Positions 9,860 through 20,250 are shown, counted from the stretch's first letter. The stretch: 64,000 nt of DNA from an uncultured Peptoniphilus sp. (GCF_946998875.1 NZ_CAMQAY010000001.1:186001-250000), one strand, 5' to 3'. Notes: generated from the letters alone by a model not told the origin. A program made the numbers and translations.

Positions 9860-10753
9860 TTGAAAAGAGTAATGTGTATTCCTAACTATTCTGAAGGTAG
9901 AGACCTAAAGAAAGTTGAACAAATCACTGAATGCTTTAGAGCAAAAGAAAACATTAAATTAATCGATTATCAACCAGATGCTGACCACAACAGACTTGTT
10001 GTTGAAGTAATTGGTGAACCAGAAGCAGTTATTAATGCAGTTATTGAATCTGTAAAAGTTGCAACTGAAATAATCGACATGTCAAAACACAAGGGAGCTC
10101 ACCCAAGAATGGGAGCTGTTGACGTTGTACCTTTCGTTCCAGTAACTGAATGTACTACTGAAGAATGTGTTGAATATGCTAAAAAAGTTGGTAAGGCAAT
10201 TGGTGATATGGGAATTCCTGTTTATCTATATGAAGATGCAGCTTCCACTCCGGCAAGAAAGAATCTTGCAAAAGTAAGAAAAGGACAATATGAAGGATTC
10301 TTTGACAAAATCAAAGAACCTGAATGGAAACCAGACTTTGGTCCTCAAGAAATGAATGTTAAATCAGGAGCTACTGCTGTTGCAGCTAGATTCCACCTTA
10401 TTGCATTTAATGTTAACTTAAACACAAGCGACTTAAGTGTTGCTGATACAATTGCTAAAAAAGTTCGTCACATTGGTGGAGGACTTAGATTTGTTAAGGC
10501 CATTGGTCTTGAACTTGAAGAAAAAGGTCAAACTCAAGTATCAATGAACCTTGTAAACTTCGAAAAAACTGCAATTTACCAAGCTCTTGAAATGATCAAA
10601 TCAGAAGCTAAGAGATATGGTGTTACAGTTGTAAATACTGAACTTATTGGACTTCTTCCACTTCAAGCCCTAGTAGATTCAGCAGCTTATTATATGCAAA
10701 TCGAAGGCTTAAAATCAGAACAAGTTCTTGAAACATTATTAATTGAGGAGTAA
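9860..10753 (+). CDS. ftcD: Glutamate formimidoyltransferase
   Basis: Transfers the formimino group of N-formimino-L-glutamate (from histidine) to tetrahydrofolate, releasing glutamate. At 297 aa it has only the transferase part; the cyclodeaminase, fused in animals, is the separate gene at 12450. Family blocks include [11 protein letters not shown] at the N-terminus, [19 protein letters not shown] with the folate/proton-relay His, and [15 protein letters not shown]. The start is TTG at 9860, with a strong TAGGAGG at 9846-9852. The 70-nt gap after hutH is A+T-rich with only a poor promoter-like match, so I treat the genes as one operon. Confidence 0.95.
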   Translation: MKRVMCIPNYSEGRDLKKVEQITECFRAKENIKLIDYQPDADHNRLVVEVIGEPEAVINAVIESVKVATEIIDMSKHKGAHPRMGAVDVVPFVPVTECTTEECVEYAKKVGKAIGDMGIPVYLYEDAASTPARKNLAKVRKGQYEGFFDKIKEPEWKPDFGPQEMNVKSGATAVAARFHLIAFNVNLNTSDLSVADTIAKKVRHIGGGLRFVKAIGLELEEKGQTQVSMNLVNFEKTAIYQALEMIKSEAKRYGVTVVNTELIGLLPLQALVDSAAYYMQIEGLKSEQVLETLLIEE

Positions 10754-10761
10754 TTAAATAT

Positions 10762-12441
10762 ATGGCATTTAAAACAGATATACAAATAGCTGATGAAGCT
10801 ACAATGCTTCCTATTGAAGAAGTTGCTGCAAAGATTGGTCTTGAAAAAGATGATCTTGAAAACTACGGAAAATATAAAGCAAAAATTTCTTGGGATGCAA
10901 TCAAAAAAATTGATGAAAAAAATGAATATGGAAAACTAATTTTAGTTTCTGCAATTTCACCTACACCAGCTGGTGAAGGTAAATCAACAGTTTCTATTGG
11001 ACTTACTCAAGGCCTTAATAGAATTGGCAAAAAATCTGCAGTTGCACTTCGTGAACCATCTCTTGGACCAGTTTTTGGTGTTAAGGGTGGAGCTGCAGGT
11101 GGTGGATACTCACAAGTAGTTCCAATGGAAGATATCAATCTTCACTTTACTGGAGACCTTCACGCAATGACAGCTGCAAATAACCTTATTTCAGCTTGTA
11201 TAGATAACCACATTCACCAAGGAAATGCTCTAAGAATTGACTGTAGACAAATTACTTGGAAGAGAGTTCTTGATATGAACGACAGATCTCTAAGAAATGT
11301 TGTTATTTCTCTTGGTAAAAAAGCTGATGGCTTCCCTAGAGAAGACCACTTCATGATTACTGTTGCATCTGAAATCATGGCTGTTCTATGTCTTTCTGAA
11401 AATATTGAAGACTTAAAAAATAGAATTGCTAAAATGATTATTGGCTACAACCTAGATAACGAACCTGTTACAGTAGCCGATCTTGAAATCCAAGGTGCAG
11501 TTGCTATGCTTCTTAAAGATGCATTAAAACCAAACCTAGTACAAACACTTGAAAATACACCTGCCTTTATTCACGGTGGACCTTTCGCAAATATTGCTCA
11601 TGGATGTAACTCAATTTTAGCTACAAAACTTGCTCTAAACACTAGCGATTACGCTGTTACAGAAGCAGGTTTCGGTGCTGACCTTGGTGCAGAAAAATTC
11701 ATGGACATTAAATGTAGAATGGCTGGCCTTGCTCCAGATGCAGTAGTAATTGTTGCTACAATTAAAGCTCTTAAAATGCACGGTGGAGTAGATAAAAAAG
11801 AATTAAAGACAGAAAATGTTGAAGCTCTTGAAAAGGGATTTGCTAACTTAAGACGTCACGTTGAAAACATCAAAAAATTCGGTGTTCCAGCTATTATTGC
11901 AATCAACAGATTCGCTGACGATACTGAAGCTGAAATTGCAAAATTAGAAGAACTTTGCAAAGAACTTGGAGTAAGAATTTCTCTTTGTGAATGTTTCGCA
12001 AAGGGTGGCGAAGGTGCAGAAGATTTAGCTAAACAAGTTGTTGAATTAATTGATGAAGATTCAGCTAACTTCAAACCTCTATACGATGAAAATGACAGCA
12101 TTACTGATAAAGTAAACACTATCGTTACTGAAATTTACAGAGGTAGACAAGCTAAATTTACTACAGCTGCTAAAAAACAAGTTAAAAAACTTGAAGAACT
12201 TGGACTTGACAAACTTCCTATCTGTGTTGCAAAAACACAATTCTCATTTACAGATGACAAGAATATAATGGGAGCACCTACTGACTTTGACATTGAAATT
12301 CAAGATGTAAGAGTTTCAGCAGGAGCAGGATTTATTGTTGTTCAAACTTCTAACATCATGGTTATGCCAGGACTTCCAAAAGTACCAGCTGCTAACAAGA
12401 TGGACATTGATAATGACGGAGTTATTACTGGATTATTCTAG
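10762..12441 (+). CDS. fhs: Formate--tetrahydrofolate ligase
   Basis: Reversible ligation of formate to THF with ATP. In this operon it probably runs backwards, making ATP and formate from the 10-formyl-THF derived from formimino-THF. It is 559 aa, full length. The P-loop TPAGEGKST (near residue 71) and the conserved blocks [22 protein letters not shown] and [17 protein letters not shown] C-terminus are visible. The ATG is 8 nt after ftcD, with GAGGAG at 10745-10750. Codon use resembles hutH (highly expressed type). MTHFD (folD) is not in the window. Confidence 0.97.
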   Translation: MAFKTDIQIADEATMLPIEEVAAKIGLEKDDLENYGKYKAKISWDAIKKIDEKNEYGKLILVSAISPTPAGEGKSTVSIGLTQGLNRIGKKSAVALREPSLGPVFGVKGGAAGGGYSQVVPMEDINLHFTGDLHAMTAANNLISACIDNHIHQGNALRIDCRQITWKRVLDMNDRSLRNVVISLGKKADGFPREDHFMITVASEIMAVLCLSENIEDLKNRIAKMIIGYNLDNEPVTVADLEIQGAVAMLLKDALKPNLVQTLENTPAFIHGGPFANIAHGCNSILATKLALNTSDYAVTEAGFGADLGAEKFMDIKCRMAGLAPDAVVIVATIKALKMHGGVDKKELKTENVEALEKGFANLRRHVENIKKFGVPAIIAINRFADDTEAEIAKLEELCKELGVRISLCECFAKGGEGAEDLAKQVVELIDEDSANFKPLYDENDSITDKVNTIVTEIYRGRQAKFTTAAKKQVKKLEELGLDKLPICVAKTQFSFTDDKNIMGAPTDFDIEIQDVRVSAGAGFIVVQTSNIMVMPGLPKVPAANKMDIDNDGVITGLF

Positions 12442-12449
12442 GAGGAAAA

Positions 12450-13076
12450 ATGCTTAAAGATTTAACTATAGTAGAATTCGCAGACGAAACTGCTTCAAAT
12501 TCACCAGCACCAGGAGGTGGATCCATTGCTGCACTTAATGCATCAATGGCAGCTTCACTTCTTGCAATGGTTGCAGGTTTAACTATTGGAAAGAAAAAAT
12601 ATATGGACGTTTCTGAAAGAATGGAAGAAATCCATGCTGAACTTGTAAAATACAAAAAAGAATTTGTTGATGGAATTGACAAAGACGCTAGCTCTTTTAA
12701 CGGAGTTATGGATGCTATGCAACTTCCAAAGGAAACTGAAGAAGAAAAGAAAATAAGATCAGCAAAAATTCAAGAAGGTTACAGAAATGCAATTGAAGTA
12801 CCTCTTGGACTTGGTATGAAGGTTACAGAACTTTATGACTTTGCAAGGGAACTTGCTGAAAAGGGAAATTCAAATGCCATCACTGATGTTGCAGTTGCTC
12901 TATTAAATATTGAAGCTGCAGTTAATGGGGCTTTCTTAAATGTAATCATCAACCTAAACTCACTTAAAGACCAAGACTACAGACATGAACTTGAAGATAA
13001 AATGGCTGCTACAAGAAAAATTGTAGAAAAAAATCACGCTGAAATCATGAAAGTTGTAGATGAAAAATTAGCATGA
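12450..13076 (+). CDS. fchA: Formiminotetrahydrofolate cyclodeaminase
   Basis: Converts 5-formimino-THF to 5,10-methenyl-THF plus ammonia, completing carbon transfer from histidine. It is 208 aa, a stand-alone cyclodeaminase of the FTCD_C family. The family signature near residue 15 (SNSPAPGGGSIAAL) and ITDVAVALLNIEAAVNGAFLN are clear. The ATG is preceded by TAGGAGG overlapping the fhs stop. The next gene starts within its stop codon (ATGA overlap), showing tight coupling. Confidence 0.95.
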   Translation: MLKDLTIVEFADETASNSPAPGGGSIAALNASMAASLLAMVAGLTIGKKKYMDVSERMEEIHAELVKYKKEFVDGIDKDASSFNGVMDAMQLPKETEEEKKIRSAKIQEGYRNAIEVPLGLGMKVTELYDFARELAEKGNSNAITDVAVALLNIEAAVNGAFLNVIINLNSLKDQDYRHELEDKMAATRKIVEKNHAEIMKVVDEKLA

Positions 13077-14416
13077 TTTACCTTTTAGTCGATGTTGGGT
13101 CAACTTATACTAAACTTAATTTAGTGGATACTGACAAAAATGAAATTCTAGGTAGTGCATCAAGCTACACCACTGTAGAAACTGATGTTAGAGAAGGCTT
13201 TAACAATGCCTATAAAAAATTAAGGGAAGTTACTGATGTCAAATATGACAAAGTTTTAGGTTGCTCTTCAGCATCAGGAGGACTAAAAGTTGTAGCAATA
13301 GGTTTTTCAAAGAATCTTACTACTGACGCTGCAAGGCTTGCGTCACTATCTAGTGGTGCCAGAATTTTAAAGGTGTATTCCTATGAACTCACAGATGAGC
13401 AAGTAGATGAAATTAAAAATTCTGGTGCCGATATAATAGTTTTATGTGGTGGAACTAATCACGGCAACAAAGATAATATTATCTTTAATGCAAAAAAACT
13501 TGCAAAGGGTAGCCTTAAGACACCCGTTGTTGTGGCAGGAAATATTGACACTCATGAAGAAATCAGGGAAATATTTAAAAAAAATAATGTTCCTTGTGAC
13601 TTCACAGAAAATGTCATGCCAACTACTAACACTATAAATTACAGACCACTTAGAAAGACAATTGGCGACCTTTTTATAAGGACAATTGCTCACGCTAAGG
13701 GTATTGATTTATTGAGTAAGAATTTTGAAATTCTTTTGCCAACGCCAGTTGCAGTTCAAAAGGCAATGTCTGTCTATGCAAAACATTTAGATAAAGTTAT
13801 TTTATCTGTGGATATTGGTGGAGCAACTACAGACATCCATTCCATTGGCAAGACTTATTATGGAGAAGAAAATGTAATTTCACCTCCCATTGATGAGCCC
13901 TTTGAAAAGAGAACTGTGGAAGGCGACATGGGCATGAGGTATTCAGCCACTGCTCTTTACGAGTCAGTAGGTGAAGAGCCCTTCCTAAAATTTGGCATAA
14001 AGGATGCAAGGGAAAAGACGGAGTATCGATTCAATCACACAAATTATATTCCAGACAATGACAAAGATTTATTCTTTGACAATGTCCTTTGCTATATTGC
14101 TACTCACACTTCACTTATGAGACATATTGGTCACATAAAAAAAGTTAAGACTCCTACTAGGACGATTTACGAGCAATACGGAAAAGATTTGAGACCTGCT
14201 GAAATGTTTATCGGAACTGGTGGATCGCTTATTAATTCTAATGAGCCGAAAAAAATTCTCCAAGCAATAGAGGATTTAGACGATAAATATTTAATCAATA
14301 GGAATATAAAATATTATTTAGATAAAAAATATATTTTATCATCAGCTGGACTAATTTCTACCGTAGATGAAGAAGCTTCCTACAAATTATTAAATAAATA
14401 TTTAAAAGAATTATAA
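13073..14416 (+). CDS. glmL: GlmL/MutL-family ATPase (B12-mutase reactivation type)
   Basis: Member of the ASKHA-fold MutL/GlmL family, which accompanies adenosylcobalamin carbon-skeleton mutases such as glutamate mutase and is thought to reactivate or assemble them. It is 447 aa. The N-terminal phosphate motif DVGSTYTKLNLV, a central DIGGATTDIHSIG and a late GTGGSLIN are the expected nucleotide-binding loops. It overlaps fchA by 4 nt (ATGA). No mutase subunit genes (glmE/glmS) or methylaspartate lyase are nearby, so the partner is unknown; ornithine aminomutase-type partners are an alternative. The location suggests that glutamate released from histidine is meant for the methylaspartate route. 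A terminator follows. Confidence 0.85.
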   Translation: MIYLLVDVGSTYTKLNLVDTDKNEILGSASSYTTVETDVREGFNNAYKKLREVTDVKYDKVLGCSSASGGLKVVAIGFSKNLTTDAARLASLSSGARILKVYSYELTDEQVDEIKNSGADIIVLCGGTNHGNKDNIIFNAKKLAKGSLKTPVVVAGNIDTHEEIREIFKKNNVPCDFTENVMPTTNTINYRPLRKTIGDLFIRTIAHAKGIDLLSKNFEILLPTPVAVQKAMSVYAKHLDKVILSVDIGGATTDIHSIGKTYYGEENVISPPIDEPFEKRTVEGDMGMRYSATALYESVGEEPFLKFGIKDAREKTEYRFNHTNYIPDNDKDLFFDNVLCYIATHTSLMRHIGHIKKVKTPTRTIYEQYGKDLRPAEMFIGTGGSLINSNEPKKILQAIEDLDDKYLINRNIKYYLDKKYILSSAGLISTVDEEASYKLLNKYLKEL

Positions 14417-14425
14417 AATACTTTG

Positions 14426-14457
14426 AGAAGTTGCCATTGAGGCAGCTTCTTTTTTTC
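14426..14457 (+). terminator. Terminator of the histidine/one-carbon operon
   Basis: AGAAGTTGCC-ATTGA-GGCAGCTTCT hairpin (one wobble) followed by seven T. Confidence 0.9.
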
Positions 14458-14550
14458 AATTAAAAAAATTTTTGAATTTATAAAATTTCCTTAAAAACTT
14501 ATTTTTTATGAAAATAATTATTTTGGGTATAAAAAAAACAGGAGGTTTTT

Positions 14551-16245
14551 ATGAAACTTAGAAAAATTTTTGCTTTGACACTTTTACTTTTAATGACGCC
14601 AGTTTTTGTATTTGCAGAAGATTTTAAAGAAATGAACCTTGATGTAAGTATAGATAAAAAGGGCATAGGAGAAGTTAAAGAAGTATGGAAAATTGATGAA
14701 GACGAGGAAGATTACACAGAGAGATATAAGGCCATAAACAATTTGCAGGGTATTAAAATTGAAGATTTTTCTGTTAATGCTCTTGGAAGAGATTTTACTG
14801 AACTCATGCCCTGGAATATTGATGCCAGCTTTGAGGACAAGGCATATCACTATGGAAGAATTGACAAGGATGACCAAGTGGAGCTAACTTGGGGCATTAG
14901 CAAGTTTGGTGACAATACATATAACTTGTCCTATAAGATAAATCCTCTTGTAGTGGGACTTAAAGACAGCGACATGTTGTTTTTTAAATTCGTGGGAGAA
15001 AATTTTGACCCAAAACCTAAAAGCGTACAAATAAAAATTAGGGGCTTTGAGCCCTTTAAGGATGTAAAAATGTGGGGCTTTGGCATGGAAGGTGAAATTC
15101 ATAATGTTGATGGAGAAATCCTCATGACTTCATCAGGCTTTGTTGACTATGCAACGGTGATGCTAAAATTCCCAAAGGGTTATTTTAATACTGCCTATAA
15201 GATTGACAAAAATTTTGAAGATTATGCAAACATAGCTGCCAAGGGTTCTGATTGGGAAAATAGAGAAGGGGAAGCTTACCAAAAGCCAATGTCAACAGGA
15301 GAAAAGGCAGCTCTTGGCACAGTTGGCTTAGCTGTTCTCGGCATAATTTATTTTGTAGGGCGTTTGATTGCCCTGGGCTTTAGTAAAAAGAGAATTGAAA
15401 ATAAAAAAGAACTTGCAAGTATAAAAGACTTAAAGGGAGAATATTATAAGGACTTGCCTTACCATGGTCCCCTTGAAGATTTGGCATTTTTCATCAGTCA
15501 ATCCTATTTAGTGATAAGTGACTTAGTGGGAAATTACATCAACGCCTTTATCTTAAAGTGGAGTCTAAATGGAGCCATTGAATTTATAGAAGATGATGAA
15601 ATTTTTTCTAAAAATAAAATAAAAATTATTTCTAGACCAGAAAATATGGGTCCCCTTGAAGAAGAACTTTTTGATATGATTGCTGGAGCCAATGAATATA
15701 ATGGCAAGGACTACATGACAGCCAAGGACTTCAAAAAATATGTAAAGGCAAACAAGGAGGACATGGAAAATTATTACGATGAATTTGAAGATAAATCTAT
15801 TGAAGCCCTAAAGGCTGGAGGATATTTAGAAAATTACAAATACGAAAAGAGATTTTTATTCTCCAAGAAAACTGGAACAGAACTTAGAGTCACTGAAAAA
15901 GGAAAAGCCCTATGGGAAAATCTCATAAAATTCAAAAATTATTTGAAAGACTATAAAGACCAAGTTACAGATGAAGTTGAATTTGAAAAGTGGCAGGACT
16001 TTTTAATTTATTCATCAATATTTTTCTTAGATGAAGAATTTGCAAGAGGAGCGTCAGCCTACCCGGCTTATATTAATAATTATGCCCTCTACAACACTCA
16101 CATAATGACTTCAAGAAAGTTTTCAAAGGAAATCAATAATTCTTACCAAGCTGCAACTGGCTTTAATAGTGCAGGTTTTGGTGGCGCAACTTCTGTTGGA
16201 GGTGGAGGTGGATCCTTCGGAGGCGGCGGCGGTGGCGGTCGCTAA
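14551..16245 (+). CDS. DUF2207-family predicted membrane protein
   Basis: Unknown function. It is 564 aa, starting at ATG with a strong CAGGAGG upstream. It has a signal peptide (KIFALTLLLLMTPVFVFA), an extracytoplasmic beta-rich DUF2207 domain (about residues 25-235), one membrane helix (LGTVGLAVLGIIYFVGRLIAL, near 255-275), a cytoplasmic region predicted as winged-helix-like, and a Gly-rich C-terminus ending in a run of seven glycines then Arg. This layout is typical of the YciQ/DUF2207 family. A second, shorter relative lies on the minus strand at 21879. No functional context is apparent; the gene stands alone between terminators. Confidence 0.85.
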   Translation: MKLRKIFALTLLLLMTPVFVFAEDFKEMNLDVSIDKKGIGEVKEVWKIDEDEEDYTERYKAINNLQGIKIEDFSVNALGRDFTELMPWNIDASFEDKAYHYGRIDKDDQVELTWGISKFGDNTYNLSYKINPLVVGLKDSDMLFFKFVGENFDPKPKSVQIKIRGFEPFKDVKMWGFGMEGEIHNVDGEILMTSSGFVDYATVMLKFPKGYFNTAYKIDKNFEDYANIAAKGSDWENREGEAYQKPMSTGEKAALGTVGLAVLGIIYFVGRLIALGFSKKRIENKKELASIKDLKGEYYKDLPYHGPLEDLAFFISQSYLVISDLVGNYINAFILKWSLNGAIEFIEDDEIFSKNKIKIISRPENMGPLEEELFDMIAGANEYNGKDYMTAKDFKKYVKANKEDMENYYDEFEDKSIEALKAGGYLENYKYEKRFLFSKKTGTELRVTEKGKALWENLIKFKNYLKDYKDQVTDEVEFEKWQDFLIYSSIFFLDEEFARGASAYPAYINNYALYNTHIMTSRKFSKEINNSYQAATGFNSAGFGGATSVGGGGGSFGGGGGGGR

Positions 16246-16254
16246 AATAAAATT

Positions 16255-16296
16255 AAACTCTTTACTGTAAAAAATTTTGCAGCGAAGAGTTTTTTA
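16255..16296 (+). terminator. Terminator after the DUF2207 gene
   Basis: AACTCTT ... AAGAGTT outer stem with an inner CTG/CAG pairing, followed by T6. Confidence 0.75.
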
Positions 16297-16462
16297 TTGC
16301 TTAAAAAAATTTTTATGGAAAAATATTTTTAACTGATAAAAATTGTTAGGCTTAAATTTTTTTCAGGATAATTTTTTATGGATAATATTTTACTTAAATA
16401 AAGTCCTCATAATCTTTTAAAAACTTGATAAATGGTGTAAAATAACAATAAGGAGTTTTGTC

Positions 16463-16951
16463 GTGGAATATTGGGATGTATATGATAAAAAGGGAAAATG
16501 GAAGAGGCGCGCCATAAGAAAGGGCGAGCGTCTAAAAAATGATGAATACCATATTATTGTTGAAGGATGGATTTTGCGTGAGGATGGAAATTTTATAATC
16601 CAAAGAAGGGCTCTCGATAAAAAATCCTTTGCTGGCATGTGGTACTGTTCTGCTGGTGGTTCTGTTATATCAAGAGAAACGCCAAAGGAAGGGATGGTGC
16701 GTGAGTTCAAGGAAGAACTTGGCATAGACATAAGCGAAGATGAGCTTCATCTAAAGAGAATAATTACAGAGAGAAATACAATTTTTTATATTTTTTTAGT
16801 TCGCAAAAATATTTCCCTTGATGAGATTAAACTGCAAGAGGAAGAAGTCATGGATGTTGACCTTGCAGACCCAAGTAAGATAAGAAAAATGATTGAAGAC
16901 AAAACTTTTATAGGACTTGATTACTACGAAAAATTTTTCAAAGGTATATAA
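16463..16951 (+). CDS. Nudix hydrolase
   Basis: Hydrolyses a nucleoside-diphosphate-linked substrate, not predictable from sequence. It is 162 aa. The Nudix box matches GX5EX7REUXEEXGU exactly: G-SVISR-E-TPKEGMV-REFKEELGI. The N-terminus (EYWDVYDKKGKWKRRAIRKG) is of the type seen in isopentenyl-diphosphate isomerase-like and related Nudix proteins. GTG start at 16463 with AAGGAG at 16450-16455. Its terminator lies just before cysS, so it is probably a single-gene unit. Confidence 0.92.
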   Translation: MEYWDVYDKKGKWKRRAIRKGERLKNDEYHIIVEGWILREDGNFIIQRRALDKKSFAGMWYCSAGGSVISRETPKEGMVREFKEELGIDISEDELHLKRIITERNTIFYIFLVRKNISLDEIKLQEEEVMDVDLADPSKIRKMIEDKTFIGLDYYEKFFKGI

Positions 16952-16952
16952 T

Positions 16953-16976
16953 CGTCTCACAGGAGACGTTTTTTTA
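16953..16976 (+). terminator. Terminator between the Nudix gene and cysS
   Basis: CGTCTC-ACAG-GAGACG perfect 6-bp stem followed by T7. It begins right after the Nudix stop codon and ends just before the cysS Shine-Dalgarno. Confidence 0.85.
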
Positions 16977-16987
16977 TAGGAGGATTT

Positions 16988-18385
16988 ATGAAATTATACA
17001 ATACTCTAAGTAGAACAAAGGAAGAATTTGTGCCAATTAAAGAAGGCGAAGTTGGAATTTACAATTGTGGTCCAACTGTTTATAACTTTATTCATGTTGG
17101 CAATGCTAGACCCCTTGTTGTCTTCGACACCCTTAGAAGATATTTTACTTACAAGGGAATGAAGGTAAAATTTGTTGTGAACTTCACTGACATTGACGAC
17201 AAGATGATAAATAAGGCAAATGACGAAGGTGTAAAAGTATCTGATATTGCTGAAAGATACATCAAGGAGTTTAAAAAAGATGCCAATGGTCTTCACCTTT
17301 ACGATTATGAAACTCTAAATCCTAGAGCAACAGAGCACATAGATGAAATTATTTCCTTTATCAAGACTTTAATAGATAAGGGCGCAGCATATGTTTCCAA
17401 TGGAGATGTTTACTTTGATATTAATTATGCCAAGGACTATGGCAAGCTTTCTAAGAAAAATATTGAAGATTTAATTTCTGGTCACAGAGTTGACATAAAC
17501 GACAACAAAAAGAATCCAAGTGACTTTGCCCTTTGGAAAAATAAAAAGGAAGGGGAACCCTTCTGGAAAGCACCTTGGGGAGAAGGTAGACCTGGCTGGC
17601 ACATTGAATGTTCTGTCATGGCAAAGACATTAATTGGCGATAACATTGACATTCACACAGGTGGAGAAGACTTACAATTCCCTCATCACGAAAATGAAAT
17701 TGCACAATCAGAAACTTGCAATGGCGTTCCCTTTGCAAATTATTGGCTACACAACGGCATGATTACCGTTGACAACGAAAAAATGTCTAAGTCCAAGGGC
17801 AACTTCTTTACAGTAAGAGAAATTGCAGATGAATTTGACCTTGAAGTCTTGAGATTTTTCCTTTTGACTACTCAATACCGTTCACCAATTAATTTCTCAA
17901 GAGAAGTTATGGAGCAAACTAAAAATTCCAGCAAGAGACTTTATAACGCAAAATATAAACTTGAAGATGCAATAGAAAAGTCTAGTGTAGATAAAATCAA
18001 TGATGAAGAAGAAAAATTATATAAATCCTTTGACAAACACATTGAAAAGTTTGAAAATGCCATGGATGACGACTTAAATACAGCTGATGCCATTACTGCA
18101 ATTTTTGACTTAGTTAAGGATATAAACTTAAACCTTGATGAAAGTAATTCCAAGGAGATGTTAGAAAAGACTCTTGAACTTTTGAAAAAACTTACAAAAG
18201 TACTGGGCATCATGGAAGGTGAAAGAGAAGAAATTTCTGAAGATATTGAAGGTCTAATTGCCGAAAGAAATGCTGCTAGAAAGAATAAGGACTTTGCCAA
18301 GTCTGACGAAATAAGAGACAAGCTTAAGGAAATGGGCATTGAAATAGAAGATACGAGAAGTGGGACAACTTGGAAGAGAATTTAA
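16988..18385 (+). CDS. cysS: Cysteinyl-tRNA synthetase
   Basis: Charges tRNA-Cys with cysteine. It is 465 aa, full length for the bacterial class I enzyme. The HIGH-equivalent is FIHVGNARP (near residue 35) and the KMSKS loop is KMSKSKGN (near 265). Zinc-binding residues are in NCGPTVYN and GWHIECSVMA, with HHENE downstream. ATG start with TAGGAGG at 16977-16983. It heads the conserved Firmicute group cysS-mrnC-(thyX)-rlmB-rae1; its end overlaps mrnC by 16 nt. The cognate tRNA-Cys is in this window at 45545. Confidence 0.98.
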   Translation: MKLYNTLSRTKEEFVPIKEGEVGIYNCGPTVYNFIHVGNARPLVVFDTLRRYFTYKGMKVKFVVNFTDIDDKMINKANDEGVKVSDIAERYIKEFKKDANGLHLYDYETLNPRATEHIDEIISFIKTLIDKGAAYVSNGDVYFDINYAKDYGKLSKKNIEDLISGHRVDINDNKKNPSDFALWKNKKEGEPFWKAPWGEGRPGWHIECSVMAKTLIGDNIDIHTGGEDLQFPHHENEIAQSETCNGVPFANYWLHNGMITVDNEKMSKSKGNFFTVREIADEFDLEVLRFFLLTTQYRSPINFSREVMEQTKNSSKRLYNAKYKLEDAIEKSSVDKINDEEEKLYKSFDKHIEKFENAMDDDLNTADAITAIFDLVKDINLNLDESNSKEMLEKTLELLKKLTKVLGIMEGEREEISEDIEGLIAERNAARKNKDFAKSDEIRDKLKEMGIEIEDTRSGTTWKRI

Positions 18386-18777
18386 ATTTTTTAGAAGTTA
18401 AAAATTATAGGGAGGCAGAAGTTAGGGAACTAAGCCCCCTTGCCCTTGCCTATATTGGCGATGCCTGCTTTGAAATCTTAGTGCGAAGTGAAATTTTAGA
18501 TGTCAGGAAAAATCCCAACAAGCTTCACAGAGAAAGCATAAGATTTGTACGTGCAAAATCACAGAGAGAACTTTTTGAAAAAATAGAAGAAAAGCTCACA
18601 GAGGAAGAGATTAAAGTTTTTAAGAGAGGGAGAAATGCCAAGTCCCACACAGTTCCTAAAAATGCAGATCCCATAGATTATAGGATTGCAACTGGAGTGG
18701 AGGCCCTTTTTGGCTACCTCTATCTTTTGAAAAGGTATAATAGAATTAGAGAAATATTTAAGGAGATGATCAGATGA
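18370..18777 (+). CDS. mrnC: Mini-ribonuclease III
   Basis: RNase III-type domain without a dsRNA-binding domain; matures 23S rRNA ends in Firmicutes. It is 135 aa. The catalytic region [19 protein letters not shown] carries the acidic residues of the RNase III signature. The start is taken as TTG at 18370, overlapping cysS by 16 nt; the Shine-Dalgarno is weak, so coupling with cysS is likely. The cysS-mrnC-rlmB order matches Bacillus. The stop overlaps thyX (ATGA). Confidence 0.93.
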   Translation: MEENLNFLEVKNYREAEVRELSPLALAYIGDACFEILVRSEILDVRKNPNKLHRESIRFVRAKSQRELFEKIEEKLTEEEIKVFKRGRNAKSHTVPKNADPIDYRIATGVEALFGYLYLLKRYNRIREIFKEMIR

Positions 18778-19535
18778 AGGTAAAAATTATTTCGCACACA
18801 ATGGAGCCAGATAAAACCATTGCTGCAGCTGCAAAACTTTGCTATTCAAGAGTTGGTGTTGAAGAAATCACAGAAAATTTGACTGAAGAATCTACAGAAA
18901 AGTTTTTAAATAGACTTATGTCATTTTCCCACCTTTCACCACTGGAACATGTAAGCTTTACCTTTGCCATTGAAGGTGTTTCTAGGACACTTACTCATCA
19001 ACTAGTGAGACATAGAATTGCTTCTTACTCACAACAATCACAAAGATATGTAAAGCTTGACAGCTTTGAATACATTATTCCGCCTCAAATTGAAAAGAAT
19101 GAAAAGGCCAAGAAAGTTTTCCTTGAAGCCATGAAAAGAGACCAAGAAGATTACGACAAATTAGTTGAAATTCTTGTAAGGGAAAATGCAAGACCTCTCA
19201 TCGAAAGTGGAATGGAAGAAGAAAAGGCAAAAAAGGCAGTGGAAAAAATGTCCATAGAAGATGCAAGATATGTCTTTCCTAATGCCTGCGAAACAAAAAT
19301 TGTTGTTACAATGAATGTCAGAACTTTAAGACACTTCTTCACAGTGAGATGTTGCGAAAGGGCGCAATGGGAAATAAGAGAACTTGCAACGGAAATGCTA
19401 AGAGAAGTAAAGGAAGTTGCACCACTTTTATTTAAGGATCAAGGACCAGCTTGCGTGTCAGGACCATGCCCAGAAGGTAAGATGACTTGTGGCAAGGCAG
19501 CAGAAATTAGAGAGAAGTTTAAGAATTTAAAATGA
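18774..19535 (+). CDS. thyX: FAD-dependent thymidylate synthase
   Basis: Makes dTMP from dUMP with methylene-THF, using FADH2 as reductant. It is 253 aa. The ThyX signature RHR-x7-S is residues 79-89 ([11 protein letters not shown]). Other family blocks are [15 protein letters not shown] and [19 protein letters not shown]. It overlaps both neighbours by 4 nt (ATGA), sitting inside the cysS-mrnC-rlmB group where Bacillus has no thymidylate synthase. A dihydrofolate reductase is also encoded at 45777, which ThyX itself does not require. Confidence 0.97.
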   Translation: MKVKIISHTMEPDKTIAAAAKLCYSRVGVEEITENLTEESTEKFLNRLMSFSHLSPLEHVSFTFAIEGVSRTLTHQLVRHRIASYSQQSQRYVKLDSFEYIIPPQIEKNEKAKKVFLEAMKRDQEDYDKLVEILVRENARPLIESGMEEEKAKKAVEKMSIEDARYVFPNACETKIVVTMNVRTLRHFFTVRCCERAQWEIRELATEMLREVKEVAPLLFKDQGPACVSGPCPEGKMTCGKAAEIREKFKNLK

Positions 19536-20239
19536 AATATATTTACGGAAGAGGTCCAGTTATTGAGGCCCTAAAAAATGAAGAAGTAGAAAAAATTTAT
19601 GTGGGGAAAAATGCCACTGGTTCCATAAAAAAAATTATTGGCATGGCTAGAGACGCAAAAGTTCCCGCAGTTACTAGCGACAATGAAAAGTTGGAAGAAC
19701 TTGCTGGTACAAAAAACCATCAGGCAGTTGTGGCTCTTGTAAGTGATTTTGAATACCTTGAACTTGATGAGCTCATAAGTAAACTAAGAGACAAGGAAAA
19801 TGCGAAAATTTTTATCTTAGATAAAATTGAGGACCCCCACAATTTTGGTGCCATAGCAAGAAGTTCAAACTTTTTTGGCGTAGATGGAATTATTTTTCCA
19901 AATAGAAGGGCAGCTACAGTTAATGACACAGTGGTAAAGTCTTCTGCTGGTGCAATTTACGATATCGATGTTTCAAAGGTTACAAATATTTCTCAGGCAA
20001 TAGAAAATTTAAAGGAAGCTGGATTTTGGATTTATGCCACAGACCTTGAAGGCGAAGACATAAGAAAGTGTGACTTCTCTGGCAAAGTTGCCATAGTTAT
20101 TGGCAACGAAGGCAAGGGAGTTTCAAAAAATATTTTGAAAAACTCTGACAAAATCATAACTATTCCAAATTTCTCTGACTTTGATTCTCTAAACGCATCA
20201 GTTGCAGCTGCAATTGTCATGTACGAAATTTTTAGATAA
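19532..20239 (+). CDS. rlmB: 23S rRNA (guanosine-2'-O-)-methyltransferase of the SpoU/RlmB type
   Basis: SPOUT-class 2'-O-methyltransferase using S-adenosylmethionine. It is 235 aa. Motif 1 is [17 protein letters not shown], motif 2 [10 protein letters not shown] and motif 3 [19 protein letters not shown], the knotted SAM site. An N-terminal substrate-binding segment ([19 protein letters not shown]) is present. It overlaps thyX by 4 nt. The position in the cysS group supports RlmB over the generic TrmH name. Confidence 0.93.
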   Translation: MKYIYGRGPVIEALKNEEVEKIYVGKNATGSIKKIIGMARDAKVPAVTSDNEKLEELAGTKNHQAVVALVSDFEYLELDELISKLRDKENAKIFILDKIEDPHNFGAIARSSNFFGVDGIIFPNRRAATVNDTVVKSSAGAIYDIDVSKVTNISQAIENLKEAGFWIYATDLEGEDIRKCDFSGKVAIVIGNEGKGVSKNILKNSDKIITIPNFSDFDSLNASVAAAIVMYEIFR

Positions 20240-20250
20240 TAAGATTAAAA

